A program made the position numbers and the translations under genes. From contig NC_064001.1 in the NCBI RefSeq assembly GCF_932276165.1, forward strand, positions 8,253,501 to 8,317,500: 64,000 bases of DNA, read 5' to 3'. Within the stretch, counting starts at the first letter, position 1, and each line of letters starts with the position of its first letter. Shown one piece after another: positions 1 through 10,757 of the stretch. The notes under the pieces were generated by a model. The model saw only the letters and a program-made list of their open reading frames with translations. It was not told the origin of the DNA and did not search any database. The DNA is from Plutella xylostella (taxonomy: Eukaryota; Arthropoda; Insecta; Lepidoptera; Plutellidae).

Positions 1-596
1 CATAAATCAGTGTTGCCAACATTGACGGCCACAGCACGCAACATGTGTCACCCCCGATATGTTATGTCCGCACCCTGTAGATACGCTCGGATTTTCCCAC
101 TGCGAAGTCCGTAGTCTTGTGGACTGAGCTGGATTGTTTAGAATGACCTACATTGTATTGCTAATGCTGGGGCCACACTTATGGTAGGTATATGCTGGCA
201 ATGGAATTAGGTATTATACATCTGTCATAACGCGGCCAAAGTAGAGGTAGGTAAAAGGACAGAACTGGAATCCGTACTTTCTTACAGATGTAAAATATCA
301 TCTGGCATATCAAATACAAAAACTATAATTTCCAAAACTAAATATCAGCTTAACCGTGTAAATAACAACATACTTACACCATTATGTAGTTGTAAATTTG
401 TGAATGAATTCGGCATTTTGCTCTGCAATGTGGTTTATTATTTTAGTGTGGTTTTCATGCTAGAGCCATTTCAATTAATATTTATTCCGAAAATAATCAT
501 TTTTGGATAATTTAGGTTGGTCAGTGCCATTTTTTATTTATTGGGATAAGCGAGTGTCTGAAAAACCAGCCCTGCTCTATTGATAAATATGCGTTT
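1..596. other. AT-rich sequence, nothing recognised
   Basis: No coding frame, RNA gene or repeat with clear ends could be recognised on either strand. Confidence 0.5.
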
Positions 597-598
597 TA

Positions 599-737
599 CG
601 CTGAGTTGCAAAATAGAACTTTAAGCTTACGTCAACCTTTTAATGTATTGTGCCTTGCATTGACAGTATATGGGCAGAAAGAGACCGACATTACTATCAA
701 CATTACCTGAATGTTCCTTTCTGCAACTCGGCATTAG
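599..737. mobile_element. small MITE with imperfect terminal inverted repeats
   Basis: The left end contains CTGAGTTGCAAAATAGAAC and the right end contains the near reverse complement GTTCCTTTCTGCAACTCGG, about 140 bp apart. No frame lies between them. This is the layout of a short non-autonomous DNA transposon. The target duplication was not resolved, so the outer ends are approximate. Confidence 0.5.
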
Positions 738-740
738 AGC

Positions 741-1995
741 CAGATAGACGCACAGTCAAAAGTAAATCACCCGTCTTTTTCACCGCTGAAAAAGACAGTG
801 TTTTCCCGCACATTATTTAGAGCAAGACATCAGAATCAGAAGTAAATAAAACGTCGTAGGAAGGTGCTAAAAAGTAATTTTACGTGGAAATCCGAGCTGG
901 GAGCCGGCATCGGTATAATAAGCTGCTTACGTCTTGCTTTTTTTCTCATTTTCTCCTCTAACTTAATTCAAGTTATTTGCGAGGTCAACACGTCTGCTGC
1001 CGGCGACGCGATAAGTAAGAACCGGCAACTATGTTGTGCTGTGGAGTCTCACCGATGTTTCTTTAAAATGGATGAAGTGAAAGAGGCTTAATAGGTTTTT
1101 TTAATATTTGTATCGGTCTCTGTACTTGTGTATACTTCATGTGAAAGTATAAATTCAGAAACTAATTAATTTATTACTTATACCTATTAAGTACATTCAA
1201 AAGCGGTTTCTATGATCGATTGTGTTTTTTTTAATATCAAACAAATTTTAAAAATCCGGAGCGGAAAGCGTGGAAGTTATAAGTTTACGTCCATTTTTAT
1301 CGTGTGTTTTCGCGGTAATTTTATTTCCTTCATGCACTTGAGCTAGATGCTAAAGTTTTTAAATAATTGCAACATTTGCTAGTTCTAGTAGGTAAGAACT
1401 TAGTTCTCTGTAAGAAGAGGTCTAAATTGGGTCAATTTGGCCTATAAATCTTAAAAGCCACTTCAATAACTCACCCAACTTAAATCCTACTTTTGAATCC
1501 AGTTCATCTGTAAATAAATCTTAGGGAGTCGTGACTTGTGAGTAGTAGTACCTTCCAGTACATGCATGTGGTGTAAGTACTAGTACACTTCAAACTAAGA
1601 AAGATGAATAAAAATGCGAAAATCACCAAAAAACTGTATACAGTTTTTGGACTGATTTTTTATATATTTTTCTTTTATATTATTAAGTTACTGAATCCAC
1701 ATAATAATAACTAGTCTGAGACTAAAAGTCCCCCTCTTCACCAAGCACTTATCCAATCGAATTATCGTCTATCGCACTAAAAGTCATTGCTAATACTATC
1801 AAAGCTCTTTACGGGTGTCTAGAAGTACATTGTAGCACCACACAGGATGTGTAAAGGAACATCTTAAGTTCCAGACAAGTGTAAAACGATTTTACGATGT
1901 CGGTTGTTACTCCTGCACGTTGCTTGCGCTGCTGTTGTCGACAAGTTTCTGTTCAGAAATATATAAAAACCTTTAACAAACCTTTAAGCCTTTTT
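741..1995. other. unique AT-rich stretch with no supported gene
   Basis: A 75-codon plus-strand frame at 864-1091 has a non-ATG start, no recognisable domain and no splice or promoter context, so it is not called. A short near-palindrome lies at 1626-1650 (arms CCAAAAAACTGTA and TACAGTTTTTGG). Nothing else is recognised. Confidence 0.45.
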
Positions 1996-2865
1996 GACGG
2001 CTGAATGGTGTAGTGGTTAGTGAGCCTGACTGCTATGCCGATGGTCCCGGGTTCGATTCCCGGCTGGGGCTGATATTTGTTTAAAGACAGATATTTGTAC
2101 TCGGGTCTTGGGTGTTGATATTTATATTTAGTATGAATCTAGGTATGTATATGTTACTGTAAATGCCCGAATTACAGTAAATCCTCAGATTTTATGGTAA
2201 AACCTAAGATTTACCAACTCATAATGGTAAAAACCCGAACGATTTTGCGATTCGCACTTTTACCACTATTCAATTTGGTAAGTCTTAGGATTTACATTAA
2301 CGACATAGTAAATGTTGATATACTGATTTTGTTATGTTTGAGAGAAGATATTTTACTAGTTTAACTTTTTTACTATTTAGGAAACAATTTAAAGGTTTTA
2401 ATAAATTCCAAATGAAAAACTTTAAATTTTTGACTGAAATAAATGAATAAGAATTAAGGTGACTTGCACCGAATAGTTATGAAAATTAAATCTGTTCCTC
2501 ATAGATTCAAATCATAGATTTAATTTTGATCAACTTTTTGGTGCAAACTAGGGTGATTTTAATCATTGTTTTAACCCCAAAACAAACTTTTACTACCTCT
2601 CAGTGGTAAAACCTATGATGTACTAAATTCTAATGGTAAAAGCCCGAAAAAAAATAACCCATTTTCATAAATCCTTACATTTACCAACTCATGTCGGTAA
2701 ATCCTAAGACTTACTCGTAAATCTCAGGATTTACCGTAGTTCGAGCTTTTACAGTAACATATATATTTGTGTATCTTATATTATATTTTAGTATATATCT
2801 AGCTTGGAGTCGGATGGACGTGTATGAGATTTCCCCACATATTTATTATTATTACCTATTTATTT
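1996..2865 (+). mobile_element. tRNA-derived SINE, split by a DNA element
   Basis: The head (1996-2072) has a pol III A box (TGGTGTAGTGGTTAGTGAG) and a B box (GGGTTCGATTCCCGG), as in tRNA-derived SINEs. The body continues with GATATTTGTTTAAAGACAG and CTCGGGTCTTGG. The same words occur in the better preserved SINE at 41705-41963. The body breaks at 2151 and resumes at 2760, ending with GAGATTTCCCCACATATTTA and an ATT-rich tail. The intervening 608 bp are a separate transposon. The tRNA-like head is not called as a working tRNA because its acceptor stem pairs poorly and SINE body follows directly. Confidence 0.85.
2152..2759. mobile_element. TA-flanked non-autonomous DNA transposon with repeated internal motif
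   Basis: The element starts TGTTACTGTAAATGCC and the reverse complement of its end is TGTTACTGTAAAAGCT. TA lies on both sides (2150-2151, 2760-2761), as for the Tc1/mariner group. The interior holds many variants, in both orientations, of a word like GGTAAATCCTAAGATTTAC, also present in the ends. No transposase frame is present. It interrupts the SINE at 1996-2865 and so is younger. The superfamily is inferred from the TA duplication only. Confidence 0.8.
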
Positions 2866-3328
2866 TTAACAAACAAAAGTAAAGCTACATAGAAGGAAAA
2901 CTTTTTTAAAGTAGTTCATAAGATGCGTGTAACAATTTAACAAAAACTAGACATCTGACATTTCGCTTTAAACTTCCGGAAAAAATACAGAAAAGTGCCG
3001 AGTTGATCCACCAACTGCATTTATGTGTGGGCTGCAATAACTCCACTGCGGGAGTGAATTAATGGTTCTTTATTCCAGTGAACATAAGTTCCTTCAGGTG
3101 AGCCTGCGCCGCTTCTTTACAACGACACAAATTCAAGGAACGAACGAACTTTATGAATCTTTAGTGTTCCGTTGCCTGGCCACGCGGTTATTTTTTATTT
3201 ATTTATTTATTTTATTTTATTCATTTAATAGTTTACATTATTGTTCTACTAAATAATGTGACTTAAACCTAGTAAAAGTTTATCTGCACATCAGATTACA
3301 TTGGTGTTACTTATAAATTACGTTATGC
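2866..3328. other. AT-rich, no gene seen
   Basis: Contains a TTTA-rich low-complexity run near 3190-3225. The 64-codon frame at 3062-3256 is mostly translated low-complexity DNA and is not called. Confidence 0.45.
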
Positions 3329-3377
3329 CTAATAATACCCTACTATGTTATTAAAAAACATAGTAGGGTATTATTAG
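3329..3377. repeat. perfect 21-bp hairpin
   Basis: Arms 3329-3349 and 3357-3377 are exact reverse complements (core ACCCTACTATGTT / AACATAGTAGGGT) with a 7-base loop. It may be a small palindromic transposon remnant. It is too short and AT-rich to call as a microRNA precursor. Confidence 0.75.
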
Positions 3378-3580
3378 AAAACATTCTTGAGTTGATAATG
3401 TAATAAAATTTCAACATGAACAAACAAATAAAATTATGCTTCACAACAATTTCACCGCTTCTTGTAAAAAACAGTTAGATAACTTATTTTAACACAAATA
3501 CTAGACATGAGATTAACCAATGATATTTTAAGTGCAAATTTCTCCATAGTCGGTTAGAGCATTACCAGGAAGTAGTGGTT

Positions 3581-3584
3581 GTCT
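3581..3584. repeat. target-site duplication GTCT, left
   Basis: GTCT directly precedes the 5' LTR and is repeated at 6785-6788 directly after the 3' LTR. A 4-bp duplication is usual for many LTR retrotransposons of the Gypsy group. Confidence 0.85.
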
Positions 3585-4670
3585 TGTAACGTTATTTATT
3601 TCTTCTAAATAAATAACTTACATATTAGTAAATAACTTCATAATTTAATTGTAAATTCCCTTTTTAAAAGTATCGACTTTATCGATAACTTTATTATCAA
3701 CGTCGATAATTCTTCAAATTATCGACGTGTTCCCATCCCTAGACAGCGAAGCGGTCTTTTGTTCGTGTCCCCACTATCGCGGCAGCCCCACTCGGTGACC
3801 ACTGGCTCTCGATCATTCGTCCACGGGCTACGGCATCGACTGCGCGTGACCCTACCTCACGGCAGTCCTCTAGGTGCCTAGCCCGCTCTAAAGTGTCGAA
3901 TGACCTAGACCTTACCAGTGGTACCTTGTGCGTGTCTTCTCCAATATCGGGTAAGTGCGATCAGACTTGCTTAGCTCATTTTAGGGCCCTATTTGTGTTT
4001 TAAACGTGTACTACTGTATTTTAAAAGTGTTAATTTAAATTTGTTTAACGTAGCTTCCTTTCTTGTTTTATTCGCTTGCTTACGCGTTAGCTAGCTTAAC
4101 TAACTGCGCACTTATAGCAGCCAAGATGGCGGACATGCAATTACGCATTATCATTTAGACTATTTTAGACATTCCATCATCATCAGCTTTTATATTTCTT
4201 TTATTTTAATTACGCTAGCTTGCCTAAATGCATTAACGTAGTTTTATTCCAAATTATGCTGCAGCTAGTGTACCGCTTTCGGCCCTTCCTAATTGTTTCT
4301 ATTTTTTATTTAATTAATATTAGGTATTCCGTTCTGGTTTCCACTGCCGCCTCAATCAAGCTAGATTAGGTACTCTGCTTGCATTTTCCTTTTAAAATAT
4401 TGATTTGATTGATCTCTTTAAAATTTATTGTTTTGTATAAGTATAACACAGTACAATAGTTGGACTTCCACGCCGGTCGCATTATCGGGATTCCACGCCG
4501 ATACTCTTCGACTCAGGGGAGTCCCTATCCGTACCAACTGAAAACTGACTGATCGTGTAGTGTAGGCCTAACCCACACTTGACCTCTTAAATAAATTTGT
4601 GTCGAGCTAAACCCTGGCTTTCTCATTTCTATCTCCCCTCTTAGTTAGCCATTTTTTTATAAGCGCGACA
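3585..4670 (+). repeat. 5' LTR (1,086 bp)
   Basis: It matches the 3' LTR almost base for base except for one block: 82 bp here (4380-4461) replace 298 bp in the partner (6278-6575). That block accounts for the whole 216-bp length difference. The first bases form a hairpin (GTTATTTATTT / AAATAAATAAC at 3590-3616). ATCGATA-like words cluster at about 3670-3730, and CAAGATGGCGG near 4120-4132 resembles a YY1/Pho site. A poly(A) signal AATAAA lies at 4590-4595. Confidence 0.92.
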
Positions 4671-4690
4671 CTGGCGCCCTCCACGTGGTT
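4671..4690 (+). promoter_or_regulatory. primer binding site, TGGCGCC type
   Basis: TGGCGCCCTCCACGTGG starts one base inside the 5' LTR edge. PBS sequences pair with the tRNA 3' end and start with TGG. TGGCGCC is the start seen in elements primed by lysine-type and some other tRNAs. The downstream part is degenerate, so the tRNA is not certain. Confidence 0.7.
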
Positions 4691-5468
4691 CTAACGGTCA
4701 GTCATTTCTTGGTTGGTAACGTAGCTTGTTTTGTGTGCGTGCAACTTGTAAAGACTTCTTTTTGCCAATTTATTTTATTACTGCTACACGTCGTAACTGT
4801 GGTACTGTGTTTCTAATCTAGTTCCGTGATAAATTTAAAACTATCGATATCGATAATATTTTCTGTTTAAAATAACTATTTGATTGTTTCCTTAAATTTT
4901 ATTGTTACTTAACACAGTACAATAGTTGCATTTTGTTTTCAGCTGCATCTTTTATGCTTTGCTTATTTAATTTACTGTGTACTTGAGTAAAACTGTCTAC
5001 TTTAATTGATTTTGTAACAGAACGGAATCAATGAGTTAAGTAAACCTGATCACACAGTAGTTTTAAAAATGACGCTATACGCTATAGTTTTAGATTTTCG
5101 GATATAATCATTTTTTTTACTAATTTAAACCTATTGACATCTACCGTAGTTATATCCCTTTTTTTAATGTATTGACTGGACTTTTAACTATTAAAATCGT
5201 TTACTTTTTTTTACAATTCTACCCTCAGTTTAGAATATTTTCTTTTTAAATAATGATTCTACTTGAGTAAGTAAATTATTATATTTGCTGCCTCTTTGAG
5301 TGTAAGGTGGCCTTATTATTCTCTAAATGTTTGATAAGGCTTATTATGATTGAAAGTATGAAAGATTTTTGCAAGAGAAGTATGAATGTGTATGTAGTTT
5401 CTTTTAGTTATGAAGAAGTATTAGTTAAGCTGCGGATTTTGACTTTTAGGAGGTCAAAATCCTTGGGC

Positions 5469-5482
5469 AGAAAGGGGGGTAA
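5469..5482 (+). promoter_or_regulatory. polypurine tract
   Basis: AGAAAGGGGGGTAA abuts the 3' LTR. It is the expected plus-strand primer position and fixes the orientation of the element as plus. Confidence 0.85.
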
Positions 5483-6784
5483 TGTAACGTTATTTATTTC
5501 TTCTAAATAAATAACTTACATATTAGTAAATAACTTCATAATTTAATTGTAAATTCCCTTTTTAAAAGTATCGACTTTATCGATAACTTTATTATCAACG
5601 TCGATAATTCTTCAAATTATCGACGTGTTCCCATCCCTAGACAGCGAAGCGGTCTTTTGTTCGTGTCCCCACTATCGCGGCAGCCCCACTCGGTGACCAC
5701 TGGCTCTCGATCATTCGTCCACGGGCTACGGCATCGACTGCGCGTGACCCTACCTCACGGCAGTCCTCTAGGTGCCTAGCCCGCTCTAAAGTGTCGAATG
5801 ACCTAGACCTTACCAGTGGTACCTTGTGCGTGTCTTCCCCAATATCGGGTAAGTGCGATCAGACTTGCTTAGCTCATTTTAGGGCCCTATTTGTGTTTTA
5901 AACGTGTACTACTGTATTTTAAAAGTGTTAATTTAAATTTGTTTAACGTAGCTTCCTTTCTTGTTTTATTCGCTTGCTTACGCGTTAGCTAGCTTAACTA
6001 ACTGCGCACTTATAGCAGCCAAGATGGCGGACATGCAATTACGCATTATCATTTAGACTATTTTAGACATTCCATCATCATCAGCTTTTATATTTCTTTT
6101 ATTTTAATTACGCTAGCTTGCCTAAATGCATTAACGTAGTTTTATTCCAAATTATGCTGCAGCTAGTGTACCGCTTTCGGCCCTTCCTAATTGTTTCTAT
6201 TTTTTATTTAATTAATATTAGGTATTCCGTTCTGGTTTCCACTGCCGCCTCAATCAAGCTAGATTAGGTACTCTGCTGTAGATCTTGATGACGGTATGTG
6301 GAACCTAGACGATAACGGTGTACTGATGCGTTGGATTTCCATCTTTTCCAGGGTCCAAGGTCCACGCTACTACTCCAAGGTCCACGCTTACGTCCACGGT
6401 ACGGTTTACCGACTACACGGGTCTGCTACGTGGCTTCTACGGCTCGCCCTCTCCGTGCTGGTTCGGCAACCCCCTACCTCCGTGTTGCTATCCACGCCGC
6501 GCAGCCGAGCTACACGCCACGCGCACGCAACGGCCACGTGACCTGCCTGCCTACCTACCTGGCCACTGGAGAAGAGGACTTCCACGCCGGTCGCGTTATC
6601 GGGATTCCACGCCGATACTCTTCGACTCAGGGGAGTCCCTATCCGTACCAACTGAAAACTGACTGATCGTGTAGTGTAGGCCTAACCCACACTTGACCTT
6701 TTAAATAAATTTGTGTCGAGCTAAACCCTGGCTTTCTCATTTCTATCTCCCCTCTTAGTTAGCCATTTTTTTATAAGCGCGACA
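5483..6784 (+). repeat. 3' LTR (1,302 bp)
   Basis: Matches the 5' LTR outside the replaced block. The 298-bp block at 6278-6575 is GC-rich with repeated GGTCCACGCT-like words and gives overlapping 81- and 111-codon frames on both strands. These are treated as chance frames in GC-rich LTR sequence. AATAAA lies at 6704-6709. GTCT follows at 6785-6788. Confidence 0.9.
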
Positions 6785-6883
6785 GTCTTTTGATACATAT
6801 GTCATGAATTTTATATGGAGATGACATTTTATTTATAAATCAGTCCCTGTCGGTCAGATAACTGACTATGGAGAAATTGGCAC

Positions 6884-7729
6884 AAGAGAATAACATAATC
6901 ACTGACACCGTGAAACTGACAATCCCCGACTTGTATTCAAACTAGATCCGAAGACAAAACACTATTTTAACTGTGACCTAGCCCATTAAAAAAACCGCTT
7001 TGTAAAGTTTTCCCGTTTATAATATGACTAAGATAAAAAACTCATTTAGATGTGGCGATTATGCATGTGGTTAACGTTATGATTAATGCAGTAAATCCAG
7101 GCTTTATATTACGCTCTCTGTATGCAAAATATTATATGAATTTACATATTATTGTATTAGTGTGTTTTTTTTGCTGTGGATAGAATAGAATAGAATATAT
7201 TTTTTAGAATAGAATATTTGTTCAAAAAATACTTAATGCAAAATGTCATTTACAATAATAGGTCAACTCTTAATGCTAAAGGTAGTTTAAAATGCTGATC
7301 TGAACTAGGAAATAACTTTTCATGTATTTCAGATGGAAAAGCTCTAAATTAAACAATTTTAGAATCTAAATTAAATAATCTTAGAACAGAAAATATTAAG
7401 TACCTAATCTTATTTTATATATTTTTTTAATAGAATAGAAAGGTTTTTTTGAAGGGATTGAAAAAAAATTGTAAATTGTCGAATCGTTTTGTCAAAGTAC
7501 TTCTTCACTAAATTATACAAATACATACGTATGTAAATGAAGTAAAACTTTTAAAATGAAGTTGTTAGATATTGTATGGATCTTTCGCCAATGGTTTTTA
7601 CGTATAACTTATTATTATTAATTGAAACAGTATTAATAAAGTAAAACTGGATTTATTTTTTAAAATCTACCTATGAGTACATTTCATGTAGCTTTGAATT
7701 TCAATTCCGTATTGCATGTAGATACGTAC
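6884..7729. other. AT-rich sequence with no gene seen
   Basis: Contains AGAATAGAAT microsatellite-like runs near 7185-7220 that resemble LINE tails. No supported frame. Confidence 0.4.
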
Positions 7730-8065
7730 AAATACAAATACAAAATACAAAAATTGTTTATTGTCTTTAACAAAGATTTCTTAATAACTAGTAAGTTGAA
7801 GCCTCCTTTTAGGCGTTGGAAACGCCTGTGCCAGGAGACTCCGCTCTTCCTCTTCCAGATACGTATACCTCTACATTTATTATTTATTATTCTGAGAACC
7901 CTTCATTATATATATTATTATGTTTAGTAGGTATATGTAGATAGATATAATATTCTTTATTTGTACACACACATAAAATAAACTTATTTAGCTTAAATAC
8001 TAACACGTATGTACAAAAATGGCGGTCTTATCGCTTAAAGCGTAAATTATGTAGTAGGTATATTA
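7730..8065 (-). mobile_element. two LINE 3'-tail relics
   Basis: At 7730-7860 a tract including AAAATTGTTTATTGTC and GGCGTTGGAAACGCC looks like a LINE 3' UTR in reverse. At about 7945-8045 ATTCTTTATTTGTACAC and GGCGGTCTTATCGCTTAAAG match, in reverse, the tails at 42290-42440 and 57705-57835. No coding part survives. The clade is not determined. Confidence 0.6.
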
Positions 8066-8291
8066 CATATATTTTTATCCCGGAATTCCCACGGCAAAGC
8101 CCTTTAACGCACAGGATAAACTAAGTGATAAGTAGATACGTCGAATAAGCTAGGTCAATAGGTACATATTATAATATATAGATCAATCATATTATGCAAG
8201 TCCAATTAAAAATTAAGAATGTAATATATATAAAATAATCAATCATATTATTAAGATTACAGGCATATAGCAATTCCTTCCAGAGTTAATT

Positions 8292-8597
8292 AATAATTAA
8301 AAAAATTAAAAAACCGACTTCAAAAAAACCACTAAAATGTAAGAAATAATTTAAGGTTTACACAAATTCTACTCGTATGTGACAGTACAAATATACCTAA
8401 GCAGGAACTGTTCTCTTTTGATGTTGGTGCGGTGACAAAGTAATCTGAAGAAATATGGCACCAACTTCAAAAAAGAACAGTTCCTGCTTAGGTATATTTG
8501 TACTGTCACATACGAGTAGAATTTGTGTAAACCTTAAATTATTTCTTACATTTTAGTGGTTTTTTTGAAGTCGGTTTTTTAATTTTTTTAATTATTA
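8292..8597. mobile_element. long inverted repeat, arms about 130 bp
   Basis: Arms 8292-8420 and 8470-8597 are nearly perfect reverse complements, starting AAAAAACCGACTTC and ending GAAGTCGGTTTTTT. The loop is about 50 bp. No frame is present. The terminal word GAAGTCGGTT recurs at 9076-9085, so the palindrome seems built from the end of the repeat that follows. Confidence 0.8.
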
Positions 8598-9095
8598 TTT
8601 TATTTTATAGTTTTTAGTTTATTTGCAATATTTTTCAATCAAAAGTAAGGTGCAAATGATACCAAAAAGTCCTACTAATCAATACGAATCATTCAAGCCT
8701 AAACACGAAGTAGTTGCTATATACCGTTGAGGAGTTCCCCTGACTGCCTTCCGTTTCCATCATCAGATCAGCTCAAGGTCACCATCATATTTTTTTGTTA
8801 TAAGAACTATATTTACATTCTTAATTTCATTAGAATCGGTTAATATGTGCCCAAAATGGAAATTCATACCCTGTTTTTACCCCTTTACCCACCCTTGGGG
8901 GTGAGATAAAATTCTGAAAAAAAAATGGGACCACCTGGGAGCTCAACCCAATACAACAAAAAAAGAATTTTCAAAATCGGTCCATAAACGGCGGAGTAAT
9001 CGGTGAACATACATAAAAAAAAATATAAAAAAAAAAAAAAAGATCCCGACGAATTGAGAACCTCCTCCTTTTTTTGAAGTCGGTTAAAAAATGTA
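8598..9095. mobile_element. interspersed repeat relic ending in GAAGTCGGTT
   Basis: Contains words frequent in lepidopteran repeats (CCTTGGGGGTGAGATAAAA, AACGGCGGAGTAATCGGTG, GAGAACCTCCTCC) and an A-rich run before the end. I recognise it as a common dispersed repeat but cannot assign the class. The 86-codon minus frame inside (8885-9145) is the translation of that repeat and is not a gene. Confidence 0.5.
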
Positions 9096-10008
9096 ACAAC
9101 TTTGCAGTTAATCATTGACATTGATCCTGAATAAGTTCGAATCACAAAATAATCTTTAGCAAAAGTTAAATATGAAAATACCTAACATTAAAATAAGCAC
9201 ATTTACTTTGTTCGGTTTCTGATGAAAACATCAAAGACTTTTGTTTATTATCTCATGGCAAGTATTTACTTGGAATTTACGGTTAATTATATGTTATTTA
9301 TTGTGCGTTCAGAACGTAATTTACAATTCCGAATACTCGGAAGGACTAGCATTTCTTTGATAAACATTTCCCGTTAATTATTGAATCTAATTAACTCGCT
9401 TTGTTTGGGAAACAGATTAGTGTTCTTTTTTTATATTTATTCATGTCTGGCCTCGTCGTGGATAAGATCTTTTACCTAAGAACAAAAAAAGCCAGACTCA
9501 TGACCTAGATTAAATACCAACTCAATATAAAAAATATCCTTTAACGCAATGCCTGAATAAAAAGTATCTGAAGAATAAATTATGCTGTCACTCTCTGAAA
9601 TTAGGTTTAAGACCGAGATGACATCATTTTTATCACACATACAAGACAGATATGATAAAACACTATAATACTCTTCAACAATCCACTCTTATCCGTTAGG
9701 AAGTAAGTATCCTTCGTCAAAAACCGTAAAAGAACCAAAATATTTATAAAATAAACACTAAAAAATAAGATCAAACCGATTATGTAACCAGACATTGCAA
9801 TAAATAACTAGAAAGAAAAAAGGGCAAAGCGCAATTTCCTCATTTAGCCCGAGGCGATATAACGGGGGAGTTAATTCTAAAAGTGCAAGTGCCTGCATTG
9901 CGGCCTGCTCAAGACGCATTAAGCTTCAGGCGATGGGCTGAACCTTAGAACACAAGTTTGGGAGAAACGATGAAGCCTTTGGCATCCTACTAATACATAG
10001 GTACTTAC
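9096..10008. other. unique sequence, nothing recognised
   Basis: Short frames only, with no domain, splice context or repeat ends seen. Confidence 0.4.
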
Positions 10009-10096
10009 ATAAGAGTCACGAGTAATGAAAAAGTTCCAGTAAAATGGATGATATGAAACGACAATGACAGCTGGAACTTTTTCATTGTCGCCACTG
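10009..10096. mobile_element. short MITE, AATGAAAAAGTTCCA family
   Basis: The left end has AATGAAAAAGTTCCAG and the right end CTGGAACTTTTTCATT. The same terminal words occur in the larger element at 39245-39460, so this is a shorter family member. TA-type duplication is likely but not clean here. Confidence 0.65.
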
Positions 10097-10596
10097 TAGA
10101 GGTGTATGCTTACGACTGTAAACCCCAGAGGTGATTTTTTACAGTGTAATAATGAAATTTCTTTTTTTCTTATAACAATCAAGACTGATGCCTGTACCTA
10201 TAGGTATATTCAAAAATAATATGATTGTAATGGCCATAACGTAATGCAAATAAAAAATATATGAAAACTACTTCAAGCGATGTAGAAATCCTGATCGTAG
10301 AGACTAGGGAGAACCAATTATAAACATCTCTGTTATTAATTGTTCTGAGGGTGGAATTGTAATTAGAGTGTAACCTGCCGAGTTCACTAGAAAATAGACT
10401 TTCACGCTGTGTGTGGTTCTACTTAATTGGTCACTAAAGGGGTGAAATTAGTACAGAATTTTTGTTTGAACATTTTTTATCGTATCGTATAGGTATAGGT
10501 ATCGTTTAGGCTAAATAAGCCTTTCTAAAATCACTATGCACAATATAATTATGTTTTTAGATTAGTGACAACTTTGTATTATCATCCCAAAAATTA
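10097..10596. other. no gene seen
   Basis: AT-rich. No frame of note and no repeat ends recognised. Confidence 0.4.
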
Positions 10597-10757
10597 GTTC
10601 GTAGCGTACGTAGTAAATTTGTAGCACTGCGTAGAATGTATGCAATATTACATATAAGATTCGTAGCACTACGTAGCATAGTTGTAGCATTACGTAGCAA
10701 GTGTGTAGCTTTTAAAGAATGTTTTAGCACTATGTAGCAAGATTACTAAGGCTGCGG
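10597..10757. repeat. irregular array of TACGTAGCA-like units
   Basis: About eight imperfect copies of a word like GTAGCACTACGTAGCA are spaced roughly 15-40 bp apart. Each carries the palindromic core CTACGTAG or a one-base variant. It is neither a simple microsatellite nor coding. Confidence 0.7.

Larger units (their letters stand above)
4671..5482 (+). other. interior of the 3.2-kb LTR element, non-coding
   Basis: 812 bp without a convincing frame. The 67-codon frame at 5307-5510 runs into the LTR and has no retroviral motif. The interior has another TATCGATA-type cluster near 4849-4866. At about 4862-4932 it resembles the 82-bp block unique to the 5' LTR, sharing AACACAGTACAATAGTTG. Confidence 0.8.
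3585..6784 (+). mobile_element. non-autonomous LTR retrotransposon (Gypsy-like signals)
   Basis: Two direct LTRs (3585-4670, 5483-6784) enclose an 812-bp interior with no gag or pol frame. The LTRs start TGTAACG and end GCGACA, giving the canonical TG...CA ends. A primer binding site follows the 5' LTR, a polypurine tract precedes the 3' LTR, and GTCT flanks both sides. The tRNA type of the PBS (TGGCGCC) and the 4-bp duplication suggest a Gypsy-group parent that supplies proteins in trans. It lies within a MITE. Confidence 0.92.
3532..6883. mobile_element. MITE interrupted by an LTR retrotransposon
   Basis: The left part (3532-3584) and right part (6789-6883) together match the intact 148-bp MITE at 48515-48662. 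Shared words include CATGAATTTTATATGGA and ATCCCTGTCGGTTAGATAAC or close variants. The ends are imperfect inverted repeats (GTGCAAATTTCTCCATAGTC at left, ending AAATTGGCAC at right). The MITE was the target into which the element at 3585-6784 inserted. Confidence 0.8.

Noticed and set aside
2003..2072. Possible functional tRNA gene
   Set aside because: A and B boxes are good, but the acceptor stem pairs poorly and SINE body follows at once. It is a SINE head.
6296..6666. 81- and 111-codon frames in a GC-rich block
   Set aside because: Overlapping frames on both strands within LTR sequence, low-complexity residue use, no domain.
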